From assembly GCA_963774195.1 (NCBI GenBank), contig CAVZDY010000001.1, forward strand, positions 1,922,001-1,986,000: 64,000 nucleotides of DNA, given 5' to 3'. Every line of letters begins with the position of its first letter. The stretch's first letter is position 1. The notes beneath the pieces are model-generated. The model was given only the letters and a program-made list of their open reading frames with translations, did no database searches and had not been told where the DNA came from. This DNA is from Roseiarcus sp963774195. Lineage in GTDB: Bacteria; Pseudomonadota; Alphaproteobacteria; Rhizobiales; Beijerinckiaceae. Of this stretch, positions 1-10,256 are shown piece after piece. Made by a program: the position numbers and the translations under genes.

Positions 1-2223
<2,223 letters not shown>

Positions 2224-2283
2224 GACGGCCTTCTCGATGACGCGAATCGCTCGGCGGCTTGCGTCCGCCATGCGCGGATGTTA

Positions 2284-2298
2284 GAACAAATGCAGAAC
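2284..2298. promoter_or_regulatory. Probable LexA (SOS) box, GAAC-N7-GAAC
   Basis: The sequence GAACAAATGCAGAAC matches the alphaproteobacterial LexA consensus (GTTC-N7-GTTC read on the uvrA strand). It lies between divergent uvrA and ssb, a pair known to share SOS control in proteobacteria. Assignment rests on motif plus position; the transcription starts are not known. Confidence 0.8.
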
Positions 2299-2565
2299 AA
2301 TGAAAAGCGCCTCGAAAGGGCGCCCTTTCGCAGATGTAGTGCGTTCGAGCGCCGTCGCCAAATGAGGACTGAGGCCTCCTCTTGTGGACAAGTCGCGCGG
2401 CGGGCAGCGCGATAGGCGTGCGGCATGTACGGTGGGGAGAAATTCCCTTCGCTCGCGTTGTCTTTGGAGCCGGCGATGGCCGCTCGGCTGGGCGAAGGGC
2501 TCTCTCTTTACGTTGGCGACGGCGAGGCCTGCGGAAGAGGGGCGTAGCGTTAAAAGGAGAGCAAC

Positions 2566-3069
2566 ATGGCGGGTAGCGTCAACAAAGTCATTCTGATCGG
2601 CAACGTCGGCAAGGACCCCAAGGTCAGTCGCCTGAACTCGGGCGATCAGGTCGTCAGCTTTCCGGTCGCCACCTCCGAGACCTGGCGCGACAAGGCCAGC
2701 GGCGAGCGCAAGGAGCGCACCGAGTGGCACAATGTCGTGATCTTCAACGAGAATCTCGGCAAGGTGGCGGAGCAATATTGCAAGAAGGGGACGAAGGTCT
2801 ACATCGAGGGGCAATTGCAGACCCGCAAGTGGACGGATCAGTCCGGCGCCGAGAAATACACGACCGAGGTCGTGCTGCAGCGCTTCCGCGGCGAACTGAC
2901 GTTGCTCGACTCCCGCGGCGGCGGCGAAGGCGGCCGCGACAGCTTCTCGGGCGGCGGCGAGGATCGCGGCGCGAGCTTTGGCCGTTCGTCGCCGACCGAC
3001 CGGCGTCCCGCTTTGACCAGCGGCGGTCCGAGCGGCGGCGGCGATATGGACGACGACATTCCGTTCTGA
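2566..3069 (+). CDS. ssb: Single-stranded DNA-binding protein
   Basis: Binds and protects ssDNA during replication, recombination and repair, and recruits partners through its C-terminal tip. The 167-residue protein has an N-terminal OB fold (about residues 1-110, starting MAGSVNKVILIGNVGKDP), a Gly/Ser/Arg-rich linker (about 115-158) and the conserved acidic tip DDDIPF. A good ribosome binding site (AAGGAG, 2554-2559) lies 6 nt before the ATG. It is divergent from uvrA and probably LexA-controlled. Length and architecture are normal for the family. Confidence 0.97.
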   Translation: MAGSVNKVILIGNVGKDPKVSRLNSGDQVVSFPVATSETWRDKASGERKERTEWHNVVIFNENLGKVAEQYCKKGTKVYIEGQLQTRKWTDQSGAEKYTTEVVLQRFRGELTLLDSRGGGEGGRDSFSGGGEDRGASFGRSSPTDRRPALTSGGPSGGGDMDDDIPF

Positions 3070-3109
3070 TCGGTCGAATCCCGGCTTTTGGCGCTGGGCG
3101 GGCGAACCC

Positions 3110-3120
3110 GGGGGGGGGGG
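3110..3120. repeat. 11-G homopolymer tract
   Basis: Eleven consecutive G residues in the 243-bp gap between ssb and the pterin dehydratase gene. It is outside any coding frame. Such tracts slip during replication and are hard to sequence, so the count may be uncertain. Confidence 0.85.
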
Positions 3121-3202
3121 CGCTGCGCGGCGGGAATCGTTAAGTCGCCCGCTGCGTGAACTTAGCAGGGCCCACGCCGTTATTGTGAGCGCATAGGCGT
3201 CC

Positions 3203-3231
3203 CCGCGACGGCGTCGGTCGTTTCGTCGCGG
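3203..3231. promoter_or_regulatory. GC-rich hairpin upstream of phhB
   Basis: CCGCGACG (3203-3210) pairs perfectly with CGTCGCGG (3224-3231) across a 13-nt loop, 80 bp before the phhB start. It has no trailing T run, so it is not a standard terminator. Function unknown. Confidence 0.3.
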
Positions 3232-3312
3232 CGCCCTGGCGATGACCATGTCGTGTGACGGAAATAGCGGCGGCGGCCCACTCGCTGCGGGCCAAAATCG
3301 GGAGAGGCGCAA

Positions 3313-3624
3313 ATGGCGAACTATAAGATTCTCAGCGAATCCGAGATTCAGTCCGCGCTCGAGACGCTGCCGGGCTGGTCGGTCAACAAGGGCAATATCG
3401 AGGCCGCCTTCGAGTTCGCGACCTTTCGCGACGCAATCGCTTTCATCGTTCAGATCGCGATCGAAGCCGAGGTGATGAACCACCATCCCGAGTTCCACAA
3501 TTCCTACAACCGGGTCTCGTTCTCGTTCTGCACGCACGACGCGGGCCACAAGATCACGGATCTCGACATCGAGACCGCCAAGCGCATCAGCGCCGCCGCG
3601 CGGCGCTTCCAGAGCATGAAATGA
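3313..3624 (+). CDS. phhB: 4a-hydroxytetrahydrobiopterin dehydratase (pterin-4a-carbinolamine dehydratase)
   Basis: Dehydrates 4a-hydroxytetrahydropterin to quinonoid dihydropterin, recycling the cofactor of aromatic amino-acid hydroxylases. The 103-residue protein is of normal size and shows the family landmarks LPGW (residues 19-22), the active-site segment EVMNHHPEF, and THDAGHKITDLDIETAKRI near the C-terminus. GGGAGAGG precedes the ATG. The stop overlaps the start of the next gene (ATGA), so the two are probably cotranslated. No pterin-dependent hydroxylase is visible in the window; folE, which feeds pterin synthesis, lies 30 kb away. Confidence 0.93.
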   Translation: MANYKILSESEIQSALETLPGWSVNKGNIEAAFEFATFRDAIAFIVQIAIEAEVMNHHPEFHNSYNRVSFSFCTHDAGHKITDLDIETAKRISAAARRFQSMK

Positions 3625-4424
3625 GCCCAAATTCGCAGGGCGCCGCGGCGCCCAAGCCCCATCTCGACGCGGAATTCGCGGGCAAGGTCGCCGTCGTCAC
3701 TGGTGGTAGCGCCGGCATCGGCCGCGCGATCGCCCGCGCATTCGCGCAGCGCGGCGCGCATGTCGTGGTGGCTGGCCGTAACGTCGAAGCCGCCGAGAAG
3801 GCCGCGGAGGAGATCGCGCGCGAGACGCGGGTGAGCGCGCTGGCGGCGCAGACGGACGTCGCCGCTCCGGAGCAATGCGAAAGGCTGATCCAACAAGCGG
3901 TCGCGCATTTCGGCGCGGTGGACGTGCTGGTCAACAACGCCGCCTATTTCGCTCTCGTCCCGCTGCTCGACGCGGATCCGCGGGCGGCGAGCCGCTTCCT
4001 CGACACCAACCTGCTCGGCCCGCTCCATTGCGCGCGGGCGCTGGCGCGATGGGCGATCGAGGCCAAGCGCGCCGCGACGATCGTCAACGTCAGCAGCATC
4101 GCCGGCGCGCGGCCCGCGCCGGGCTGCGGTCTTTATTCTGCGTCCAAGGCCGCGCTCGACATGCTGACGCAGAGCATGGCGCTCGAATGGACGGGCAAGG
4201 GCGTGCGCGTCAACGGCGTCGCCCCCGGCCATGTCGCGACGCCCGGCGTGCTGGCGGACTTCGCCGCCGGCCGGCTCGACCGCGAGGCGATGACCGCGCG
4301 TATTCCCGCCGGCCGCATCGCCGATGGCGAGGACATCGCTGACGTCGTGCTGTTCCTCAGCAGCGAAAAGTCGCGTCACGTCGTCGGCCAGACAGTGACG
4401 GTGGATGGCGGCGAGGCGATGTAG
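3621..4424 (+). CDS. SDR-family NAD(P)-dependent oxidoreductase
   Basis: Classical short-chain dehydrogenase/reductase, 267 residues. The nucleotide-binding motif TGGSAGIG is at residues 27-34, NNAA at 105-108, and the catalytic Ser159, Tyr172 and Lys176 (YSASK) are all present, followed by the PG motif (NGVAPGHVATPG). The C-terminus VVGQTVTVDGGEAM is typical of FabG-like members. Substrate cannot be inferred. It overlaps phhB by 4 nt, so it may act with the pterin dehydratase gene product or simply share its transcript. Confidence 0.9.
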   Translation: MSPNSQGAAAPKPHLDAEFAGKVAVVTGGSAGIGRAIARAFAQRGAHVVVAGRNVEAAEKAAEEIARETRVSALAAQTDVAAPEQCERLIQQAVAHFGAVDVLVNNAAYFALVPLLDADPRAASRFLDTNLLGPLHCARALARWAIEAKRAATIVNVSSIAGARPAPGCGLYSASKAALDMLTQSMALEWTGKGVRVNGVAPGHVATPGVLADFAAGRLDREAMTARIPAGRIADGEDIADVVLFLSSEKSRHVVGQTVTVDGGEAM

Positions 4425-4444
4425 CGAAATCCGGCCCCGGCGCC

Positions 4445-4948
4445 CTAGGATGCGACGGGCGACATCGACTTGAGCGGCCCCGCCGCTTTTTCGCCCTTAA
4501 TCTCGCCAAGACCGTCGGCTTGCAGCGCGCGGATTATGGCGACGAGGCCCTGTTCCTCGACGTGCTCGGCCGCCTCGCGAAGCGAGAACCACTTGGTTTC
4601 GCGTTGGCCGATCTCGCGCCAGGTCTTGAGCTGCTTGGCGAAGATGAGGACATAGACGTCGACCCGGCAAAGCTCGAAATGCGTCTTCTGCCGCTTGAAG
4701 TAGACGTAGCTGCCGATCGCTTTCTTGTGCGCGCGGCCGACGACGCCGGCTTCCTCGAGCGCCTCCTGCGCGGCCGCCTCCCAAGGCGTGCGCCCCTTCA
4801 TCGGCCAACCCTTGGGGATGATCCAACGTCGCGTCTCGCGTGACGTGAGCAGGAGAATTTGCGGCTGGCCGTCCTCATCCCAGCGGATGGGGAGGGCGCC
4901 GACCTGGGGGCGTTCAGTATTGTCGGCCGAGGGGGACCAAACTTTCAT
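4445..4948 (-). CDS. NUDIX hydrolase, diphosphoinositol-polyphosphate phosphohydrolase-like
   Basis: Predicted to cleave a nucleoside-diphosphate-linked or polyphosphate substrate. The 167-residue protein has the PKGWPMKGRTPWEAAAQEAL stretch leading into EEAGV, close to the DIPP/ApnA-type branch of NUDIX proteins. The Nudix box is not canonical: the first Glu position is Arg and the REU Arg is Gln, while the metal-binding EE pair is kept. It is convergent with the upstream SDR gene. The exact substrate is unknown. Confidence 0.88.
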   Translation of the reverse strand: MKVWSPSADNTERPQVGALPIRWDEDGQPQILLLTSRETRRWIIPKGWPMKGRTPWEAAAQEALEEAGVVGRAHKKAIGSYVYFKRQKTHFELCRVDVYVLIFAKQLKTWREIGQRETKWFSLREAAEHVEEQGLVAIIRALQADGLGEIKGEKAAGPLKSMSPVAS

Positions 4949-5199
4949 GGCTTCGGTTGGGTGCTCGCGATGGGGGTGTGGAAGGGACGAGGGTACTGCA
5001 AAACAAATACAATGAACGCAATTGAGCGTAAATTGACGCGGAGGAGGGATCTACGATTCCAAAGAATTAGAAACAGCATTCTTGCGCCGATTGTCGATTG
5101 CGTTGGGTGAACCTTTCGCGTTGAGGCGGGCGTAATGGCCCTCACCCAACCCTCTCCCGCGCTCGGGAGAGGGGCGTAGAAGGCGGATGGGGCGATACC
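4949..5199. other. Intergenic stretch with AT-rich core and a hairpin
   Basis: About 120 bp (4975-5100) is clearly AT-richer than its surroundings and is the probable promoter region of the NUDIX gene. At 5139-5175 there is an imperfect hairpin of the type CCCTCTCCCGC...GGGAGAGGGG, related to the other CTCCC/GGGAG repeats of the window. No coding signal was seen. Confidence 0.5.
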
Positions 5200-6534
5200 T
5201 CAGGCATAAGCCCGCGACGCCTCGCGATGTTCGGCCATCAGCTCAGCGAGGTCGATCCCGAGGGGAGCGCCATCGACGACGCGCCAGGCGCCGGCGATCA
5301 TCACCCGGTCCGCCCGATGCGCGCCGCACAGCACGAGTGCGGCGATTGGGTCCTGGGCGCCGCTGAAGCGCGGCTCGTCGAGGGTGAAAAGCGCGAGGTC
5401 GGCCTCCCGCCCCACCGCAATGCGGCCGATGTCGTCGCGGCCGAGGCAGCGCGCCGAGCCCTCGGTCGCCCATCGCAAGACGTCGAGATGGCTCAAGCCC
5501 GAGGCGCCGTAGCGCAGCCGGCCGAGCATCAGCGTGTGCCGCACCGCCTCCATCATGTTGGAGGAATCGTTGGAGGCCGAGCCGTCCACCCCGAGCCCGA
5601 TCGGCGAGCCCGCCGCTTCGAGTTCCTTGGTCGGACAGACGCCGAAGCCGAACAGCATGTCCGAGGCGGCGCAATGGGAGACGCCGACGCCAGCGCGCCC
5701 GAGGCGGCCAATTTCGTCGGCGTTGAAGTGAATGCCATGGGCGACCCAGGCGCGCGGGTTGAGCCAGCCCGCCTCCTCGATGAGATCGACCGAGCGCTTG
5801 CCGAAGGTCGCCTGGGCGTAGACGTCCTCGTCGAGCGACTGGCAGAGATGCGTATGCAGGCGGCAATCGTAGCGCTCGGCGAGCCGCGCGCTTTCGACCA
5901 TGACGCGCTGCGGCACTGCGAGCGGCGAGCAAGGGGCGAGCGCGACGCGCACGAAGCCGCGCGGCGAAGGATCGTGATAGGCCTTCAACACGCGCTCGCA
6001 GTCCTCGAGAATCGTGTCGGAGTCCTGCACGATCGAGTCGGGCTGGAGGCCGCCGTCCTTTTCGGAGAGACCCATCGAGCCGCGCGTCACTGTCATGCGC
6101 ATCCCCAGCGCGCGCGCTTCCGCGACCTCGATGTCGATCGCCTTGGCGAGCGCGGCGGGGAAGAGATTATGGTGGTCGGCGGCGGTGGTGCAACCCGACA
6201 GCATCAGCTCGACCAGCGCCATGCGCACGACGATCCTGAGATGCTCCGGCTTGATGCGGGACCACACGCGCTCGAGCGAGACGAGCCAGGGCACCAGCTC
6301 CTTGCCGAACCCGGCAGGATGGGCGCGGGTCAGCGTCTGGTAGAAGTGATGATGCGCGTTGACGAGGCCAGGCAGCACCACATGGCGCGACGCCTCGAAG
6401 ACGGCATCGACCGGCGCGGCGGGGCCGGCGGCGCCGCGAGCGACAAGTTCAACGATTTCAGAACCTTCGACGACGAGGCCGCGCTCCGCTCCGTCGGCTA
6501 GAATGGCGAGCGGGTCCTTGATCCATAGGCGCAT
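5200..6534 (-). CDS. Amidohydrolase, 8-oxoguanine deaminase-like
   Basis: Metal-dependent deaminase of the TrzN/AtzA/8-oxoguanine deaminase branch of the amidohydrolase superfamily (COG0402), 444 residues. Metal ligands are seen as H61-x-H63 in VNAHHHFYQTL, the HTHLCQS motif, the HGIHF motif and the Asp in GVDGSASND. The beginning MRLWIKDPLAIL and the signature SASNDSSNMMEAVR closely resemble characterised 8-oxoguanine deaminases, which convert 8-oxoguanine to urate; a guanine or cytosine deaminase-like activity remains possible. Start 6534 is preferred over an upstream extension because homologues begin there and GAGGA precedes it. It is divergent from a substrate-binding protein gene, suggesting uptake and deamination of a purine or related base. 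Confidence 0.85.
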   Translation of the reverse strand: MRLWIKDPLAILADGAERGLVVEGSEIVELVARGAAGPAAPVDAVFEASRHVVLPGLVNAHHHFYQTLTRAHPAGFGKELVPWLVSLERVWSRIKPEHLRIVVRMALVELMLSGCTTAADHHNLFPAALAKAIDIEVAEARALGMRMTVTRGSMGLSEKDGGLQPDSIVQDSDTILEDCERVLKAYHDPSPRGFVRVALAPCSPLAVPQRVMVESARLAERYDCRLHTHLCQSLDEDVYAQATFGKRSVDLIEEAGWLNPRAWVAHGIHFNADEIGRLGRAGVGVSHCAASDMLFGFGVCPTKELEAAGSPIGLGVDGSASNDSSNMMEAVRHTLMLGRLRYGASGLSHLDVLRWATEGSARCLGRDDIGRIAVGREADLALFTLDEPRFSGAQDPIAALVLCGAHRADRVMIAGAWRVVDGAPLGIDLAELMAEHREASRAYA

Positions 6535-6698
6535 GTCGGCGAGGTCCTCGAATGAAAGATCGCGCGGCCGAACTGCACATGGGGCTGGGGCAAGTTCGGC
6601 GGCGCTCCGGTTTGGCGTTCCGTTTTTCTGCGATGCGGTATCAGCTATACGACGAAGTTTGGCATTTTCTGAGTCGACTTGCGCGTTCACCTTCACCT

Positions 6699-6711
6699 AT
6701 GCTGTTAGCAT
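6699..6711. promoter_or_regulatory. 13-bp inverted repeat upstream of the binding-protein gene
   Basis: ATGCTGTTAGCAT (ATGCT/AGCAT arms, 3-bp centre) lies in the divergent gap between the deaminase and the substrate-binding protein, 56 bp before the latter's start. A possible operator; no regulator gene is adjacent. Confidence 0.3.
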
Positions 6712-6766
6712 GGCAACATCTGGGACGGATTTGCACGGCTCAGAAAAGGGATGGAACGAGGGCGGA

Positions 6767-7804
6767 ATGGTTCGCAGTGTTCGTTGGCTATTCGGGAGCG
6801 GGCGAGGGACTGTCGTGCGCGCCTGCGCCGCCGTTTTCGCCGCCGTCGTCTGTGCGGGGCCGGCCTTGGCGCTCGACAAGGTGACCTTCGGCACCAATTG
6901 GCTCGCCGACGCGGAGGCGGGCGGCTACTATCAGGCGCTCGTCGACGGCACCTATGCGAAATACGGGCTCGACGTGACGATCCTGCAGGGCGGCCCGCAG
7001 TCGAACGGCGGCATGTTGCTGGTGGCCGGCAAGATCGAGTTCTTCATGGGCGGCGACATGATCGGCGACTTCCTGTCGGTCGAGCAAGGTGTGCCGACCA
7101 TCGCCGTCGCCGCCGATTTCCAGAAGAATCCGCAGATTTTCATGTCGCATCCCGGCGTCGGTCTCGACAACTGGACCGATCTGCCCAAGGCGACGGCCTT
7201 CGTCAGCAACGGCGCGCTCAACACCTTCTACGCGTGGATGCGGCTCGCCTACGGGTTCAACGACGAGAACGTCAAACCCTACAACTACAATTCCGCGCCC
7301 TTCATCGCCGACAAGCACTCGATCCAGCAGGGCTATCTGACGGCTGAGCCCTACGAGGTCGAGCGACAGGGCGGCTTCAAGCCGAATGTCTTCCTGTTGT
7401 CGGACTACGGCTATTCGACCTACTCGACCCTCATCGAGACGCGGCGCGACCTCGTTGCGAAGCGGCCGGACCTCGTCCAGCGTTTCGTCGACGCCTCGGC
7501 GATCGGCTGGTACCACTATCTCTACGGCGACAACAAAAAAGCCAACGAGCTGATCAAGAAAGAAAACCCAGAGATGACCGAGGAGCAGCTCGCCTTCTCG
7601 ATCGCCAAGCTCAAGGAACATGGCGTCGTCGATTCCGGCGACACACTCAAGCTCGGCATCGGCGCGATGACCGACGAGCGCTGGAAGGGCTTCTTCGACA
7701 CGATGGTCAAGGTCGGCATCGTCAAGGCCGACACCGACTATAAGAAAGCCTACACGCTGCAATTCGTGAACAAGGGCGTCGGCGTCGACCTCAGGCCGAA
7801 GTAA
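6767..7804 (+). CDS. ABC transporter substrate-binding protein (NMT1/THI5-like)
   Basis: Periplasmic binding protein of 345 residues. An N-terminal signal peptide (hydrophobic residues about 16-34, cleavage near ALA-L) is followed by the NMT1-type fold: VTFGTNWLADAEAGGYYQAL, then LQGGPQSNGG and EFFMGGDMIGDF. This family binds pyrimidines, purines, sulfonates or nitrile-type compounds. Its divergent neighbour is an 8-oxoguanine deaminase-like enzyme, which suggests a nucleobase. The cognate ATPase and permease are probably the pair at 9426-11038, separated from it by two minus-strand genes. The frame is open further upstream; start 6767 is chosen because it places the signal peptide correctly and follows a GAGGGCGG sequence. 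Confidence 0.88.
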   Translation: MVRSVRWLFGSGRGTVVRACAAVFAAVVCAGPALALDKVTFGTNWLADAEAGGYYQALVDGTYAKYGLDVTILQGGPQSNGGMLLVAGKIEFFMGGDMIGDFLSVEQGVPTIAVAADFQKNPQIFMSHPGVGLDNWTDLPKATAFVSNGALNTFYAWMRLAYGFNDENVKPYNYNSAPFIADKHSIQQGYLTAEPYEVERQGGFKPNVFLLSDYGYSTYSTLIETRRDLVAKRPDLVQRFVDASAIGWYHYLYGDNKKANELIKKENPEMTEEQLAFSIAKLKEHGVVDSGDTLKLGIGAMTDERWKGFFDTMVKVGIVKADTDYKKAYTLQFVNKGVGVDLRPK

Positions 7805-7812
7805 CGCGAGGC

Positions 7813-8337
7813 CTATTTCTGGGGCAGCGCGTCGTAGACGTCGGGGGGCAGCACGACCGACACGAAGACGCGGACGAGGTCGGTCGGCTTGAACGGTCCG
7901 TCGACGTGGTTCTTCACCGCCGGCACGCTCTTGAGGAAGGCCGCGATCGAATTGGCGTCTTCGTCGGTGAGATAGGCGAAGGTCGGCATGACGCCGCTTA
8001 ATGTGCGTCCGTCCGGCCGCTTGCCGGTGCGCAGGGTTTTTACGATGTCGGCGCTGCTCCAGTCGCCGATTCCCGTCTCGTGATCGGGCGTCAGATTCTG
8101 GCCAACGAAGACGCCAGCCTTGGGAATCGAGAAACCCGTATCCGAACCCCCGAGGTAGCGGCTCATGTCGGGCTTGCCGAGCATGCCGCCGGGCGTGTGG
8201 CAATCCGAGCATCCGGCGATCGAGACGAGATATTTGCCGCGCTGGATCTGGGCGTCGTCGGCTGCGGCGGCGCCGCATCCCAACGCGGCGCCGAGCGCAA
8301 GGGCGCCTGTCAAAGTTCGAAGCGAAAACGGCGGCAT
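7813..8337 (-). CDS. Secreted monoheme c-type cytochrome
   Basis: 174 residues with a signal peptide (about residues 1-26, GAAAADD at the cut) and one heme-attachment site C43-S-D-C46-H47. The distal methionine is probably the Met of GVMPTFAYL. It resembles cytochrome subunits associated with alcohol or aldehyde dehydrogenases and acts in the periplasm. It is convergent with the binding-protein gene (8 bp gap) and its role in this neighbourhood is not evident. Confidence 0.9.
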   Translation of the reverse strand: MPPFSLRTLTGALALGAALGCGAAAADDAQIQRGKYLVSIAGCSDCHTPGGMLGKPDMSRYLGGSDTGFSIPKAGVFVGQNLTPDHETGIGDWSSADIVKTLRTGKRPDGRTLSGVMPTFAYLTDEDANSIAAFLKSVPAVKNHVDGPFKPTDLVRVFVSVVLPPDVYDALPQK

Positions 8338-8367
8338 GGCAGTCTCCTCCTCGTTTGAGCAAAAGGC

Positions 8368-9108
8368 TTACGCCTCAGGACTGATCGGCAAACCCTCGAT
8401 GTGGCGCGGCACACTCCAGGCTTGCGTCGGGTCGGGGACATGGCGGACCGGCTGAACGTCGCCGCGCCACGCGACGCCCATCATCTGCGCCGTCTGGTAG
8501 ACCATGACCCGCCAGCCTCGCGCCTGGAGCGCGCGCAGCCCTGCGGCGACATGCGGCGAGACGAGATCATGAAATAGAACCATTGCGGCCGGCTCAAGGT
8601 ACGGCTCGCAAGCGAGGGCGTCGCGCGTCGGCGCGTCGCCGTCGTGGTCGCCATCGATGAAGGCGAACGACCAGCGCGCGCCGTGCTCGCCGAGTTCGCG
8701 CACGGCGGCCGGGCTTTCCCCGGGAACGAGGATCGCGCGACCGGCGCCGGCGCCTTCCACGGCCGCCGAAAACTCGCGCCGCCATTCCTCCTCGCGGAGC
8801 TTCGGCTCGACGATATGGAGCGAGGCGAGGCCCGCCGCGACGAGATGGCAGGTCGACCAGCCGCGCCAGGCGCCGATCTCAATTCCGCGCCGGCCGGCGA
8901 ACAGCCGCGCGTTGCTGTAGAGCACCGCGGCCTCGTCGCGGTTGATGAAGCCGATCTGCGGATCGCGCTTGTCGGTGTACCAGGTGTGGCGGACGTCGTG
9001 ACGGAAATAGGGCCAGGTCAGCGCGTCCGTGTCGCCGACGATCATGTTGGGGAAGAGGGCGTCGAGCTTCGGCGCATCGAGGCCCTCGGACACGTAGTCG
9101 GTCGTCAT
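8368..9108 (-). CDS. Class I SAM-dependent methyltransferase (Methyltransf_24-like)
   Basis: 246 residues. Motif I is seen as IEIGAWRGWSTCHLVAAG and the family's acidic block as FAFIDGDHDGDAPTRDAL, followed by MVLFHDLVSPHVAAGL. These are typical of the Methyltransf_24/cephalosporin-hydroxylase-like group, often linked to surface glycan or natural-product modification. A related protein of the same fold is encoded at 17322-18176. Substrate unknown. Confidence 0.78.
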   Translation of the reverse strand: MTTDYVSEGLDAPKLDALFPNMIVGDTDALTWPYFRHDVRHTWYTDKRDPQIGFINRDEAAVLYSNARLFAGRRGIEIGAWRGWSTCHLVAAGLASLHIVEPKLREEEWRREFSAAVEGAGAGRAILVPGESPAAVRELGEHGARWSFAFIDGDHDGDAPTRDALACEPYLEPAAMVLFHDLVSPHVAAGLRALQARGWRVMVYQTAQMMGVAWRGDVQPVRHVPDPTQAWSVPRHIEGLPISPEA

Positions 9109-9425
9109 GGCGCGATCTCGTCTGGTTCAATTGGCGGGGCCTGTCGCCCAGGCCGTCAGGCCGCCGGAAGAGGCGAGCGCGCCTCCTACCAACTTTCTCT
9201 CCGCGTGGCGAGTGTACGCCTATCCACTCGCCGGGCCGCGCGGCAATTTGACGTATGTCGGGGAGACCTATACGGTTTTCTTTTAATCAACGGAATCCGC
9301 CGCAAGGGCGGACATGGCGAACATGGGCTAGGGAACGTGGGAAAGGCATTCGATCACGCTGACGTGTTCCCTTTGTGTTCGCCATATTCGGGCCATGTTG
9401 CGGCCGTTCGACTAAACGTCCTCAA
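9109..9425. other. Intergenic region, 317 bp, with an inverted pair of GAAC/GTTC half-sites
   Basis: No credible gene. GGCGAAC...GGGAACGTG at 9316-9339 faces a near mirror copy at 9361-9383 that contains GTTC-N7-GTTC (9366-9380). It may control the ABC transporter genes that start at 9426. The LexA-like match alone would be expected by chance in a window of this size. Confidence 0.4.
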
Positions 9426-10256
9426 ATGCCGCTGACCCAGTCCCCCATCGCGGCTGTGACGCCGTCGGACCTCTCGGCCTCCGCGCCGCTGGCGACTTTG
9501 CGCGGCGTCGACAAGGTCTTCGCCAACAAGCTGCAAGCGCTGCGCGGCGTCGACATCGAGGTGCGCGACGGCGAGTTCTTGTCGCTGCTCGGACCCTCGG
9601 GCTGCGGCAAATCGACGGTGCTGCGCTTGCTCGCCGGCCTCACGGCGCCGACCCGCGGCGAGATCGCGTGGCGCGGCGAGCGGCCGACGTTGAGCTTCGT
9701 TTTCCAAGAGCCCACATTGATGCCGTGGGCGAACGTCTTCTCCAACGTGTGGTTGCCGCTCCGGCTCAAGGGCGTGTCGAAGGAGCAGGCGCGCGCCCGC
9801 GTCGAGGAAGCGCTCGACATGGTGGGCCTGTCGGCCTTCGCCAAGGCCTACCCTAGAGAACTGTCGGGCGGCATGAAGATGCGCGCTTCGATCGCGCGCG
9901 CGCTCGTAACGCGTCCCGCCGTGCTGTTGATGGACGAGCCGTTCGCCGCGCTCGACGAGATCACGCGCACCAAGCTGAACGACGAATTGGTGTCGCTCAA
10001 ATGCGCGCTGCGGACGACCGTGATTTTCGTCACCCATTCGGTGATCGAGAGCGTTTATCTCTCGAACCGGATCATCGTGTTCGCGCCGCGTCCCGGCCGC
10101 GCCGTCGCGGAAATCCGCGTCGACGCTGGGCTGCCGCGCGAGCTGGATTTCCGTCTCAGTCCCGCCTACGCGCAGAAGTGCCGGGAAACGTCGCTGGCGT
10201 TGCATGATGCAATGGCGATGCAGCCCGAATTTCCGATCCAGGGCCTGCTGGAATGA
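9426..10256 (+). CDS. ABC transporter ATP-binding protein (nitrate/sulfonate/pyrimidine type)
   Basis: 276 residues. Walker A GPSGCGKST at about 56-64, Q-loop FQEPTLMPW, signature LSGGMKMRASIARAL, Walker B VLLMDEPFAALD and the H-loop THS are all present. This is the SsuB/TauB/ThiZ-like branch that energises NMT1-type uptake systems. Start 9426 follows the position of family N-termini; an upstream in-frame ATG at 9375 would add 17 residues. The stop overlaps the permease start (ATGA), so the two are coupled. It probably works with the binding protein at 6767-7804. Confidence 0.93.
   Translation: MPLTQSPIAAVTPSDLSASAPLATLRGVDKVFANKLQALRGVDIEVRDGEFLSLLGPSGCGKSTVLRLLAGLTAPTRGEIAWRGERPTLSFVFQEPTLMPWANVFSNVWLPLRLKGVSKEQARARVEEALDMVGLSAFAKAYPRELSGGMKMRASIARALVTRPAVLLMDEPFAALDEITRTKLNDELVSLKCALRTTVIFVTHSVIESVYLSNRIIVFAPRPGRAVAEIRVDAGLPRELDFRLSPAYAQKCRETSLALHDAMAMQPEFPIQGLLE

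Noticed and set aside
9366..9380. GTTC-N7-GTTC as a second LexA box
   Set aside because: Two fixed tetramers at one spacing are expected about twice by chance in 64 kb on both strands, and the downstream gene is a nutrient transporter with no link to DNA damage.
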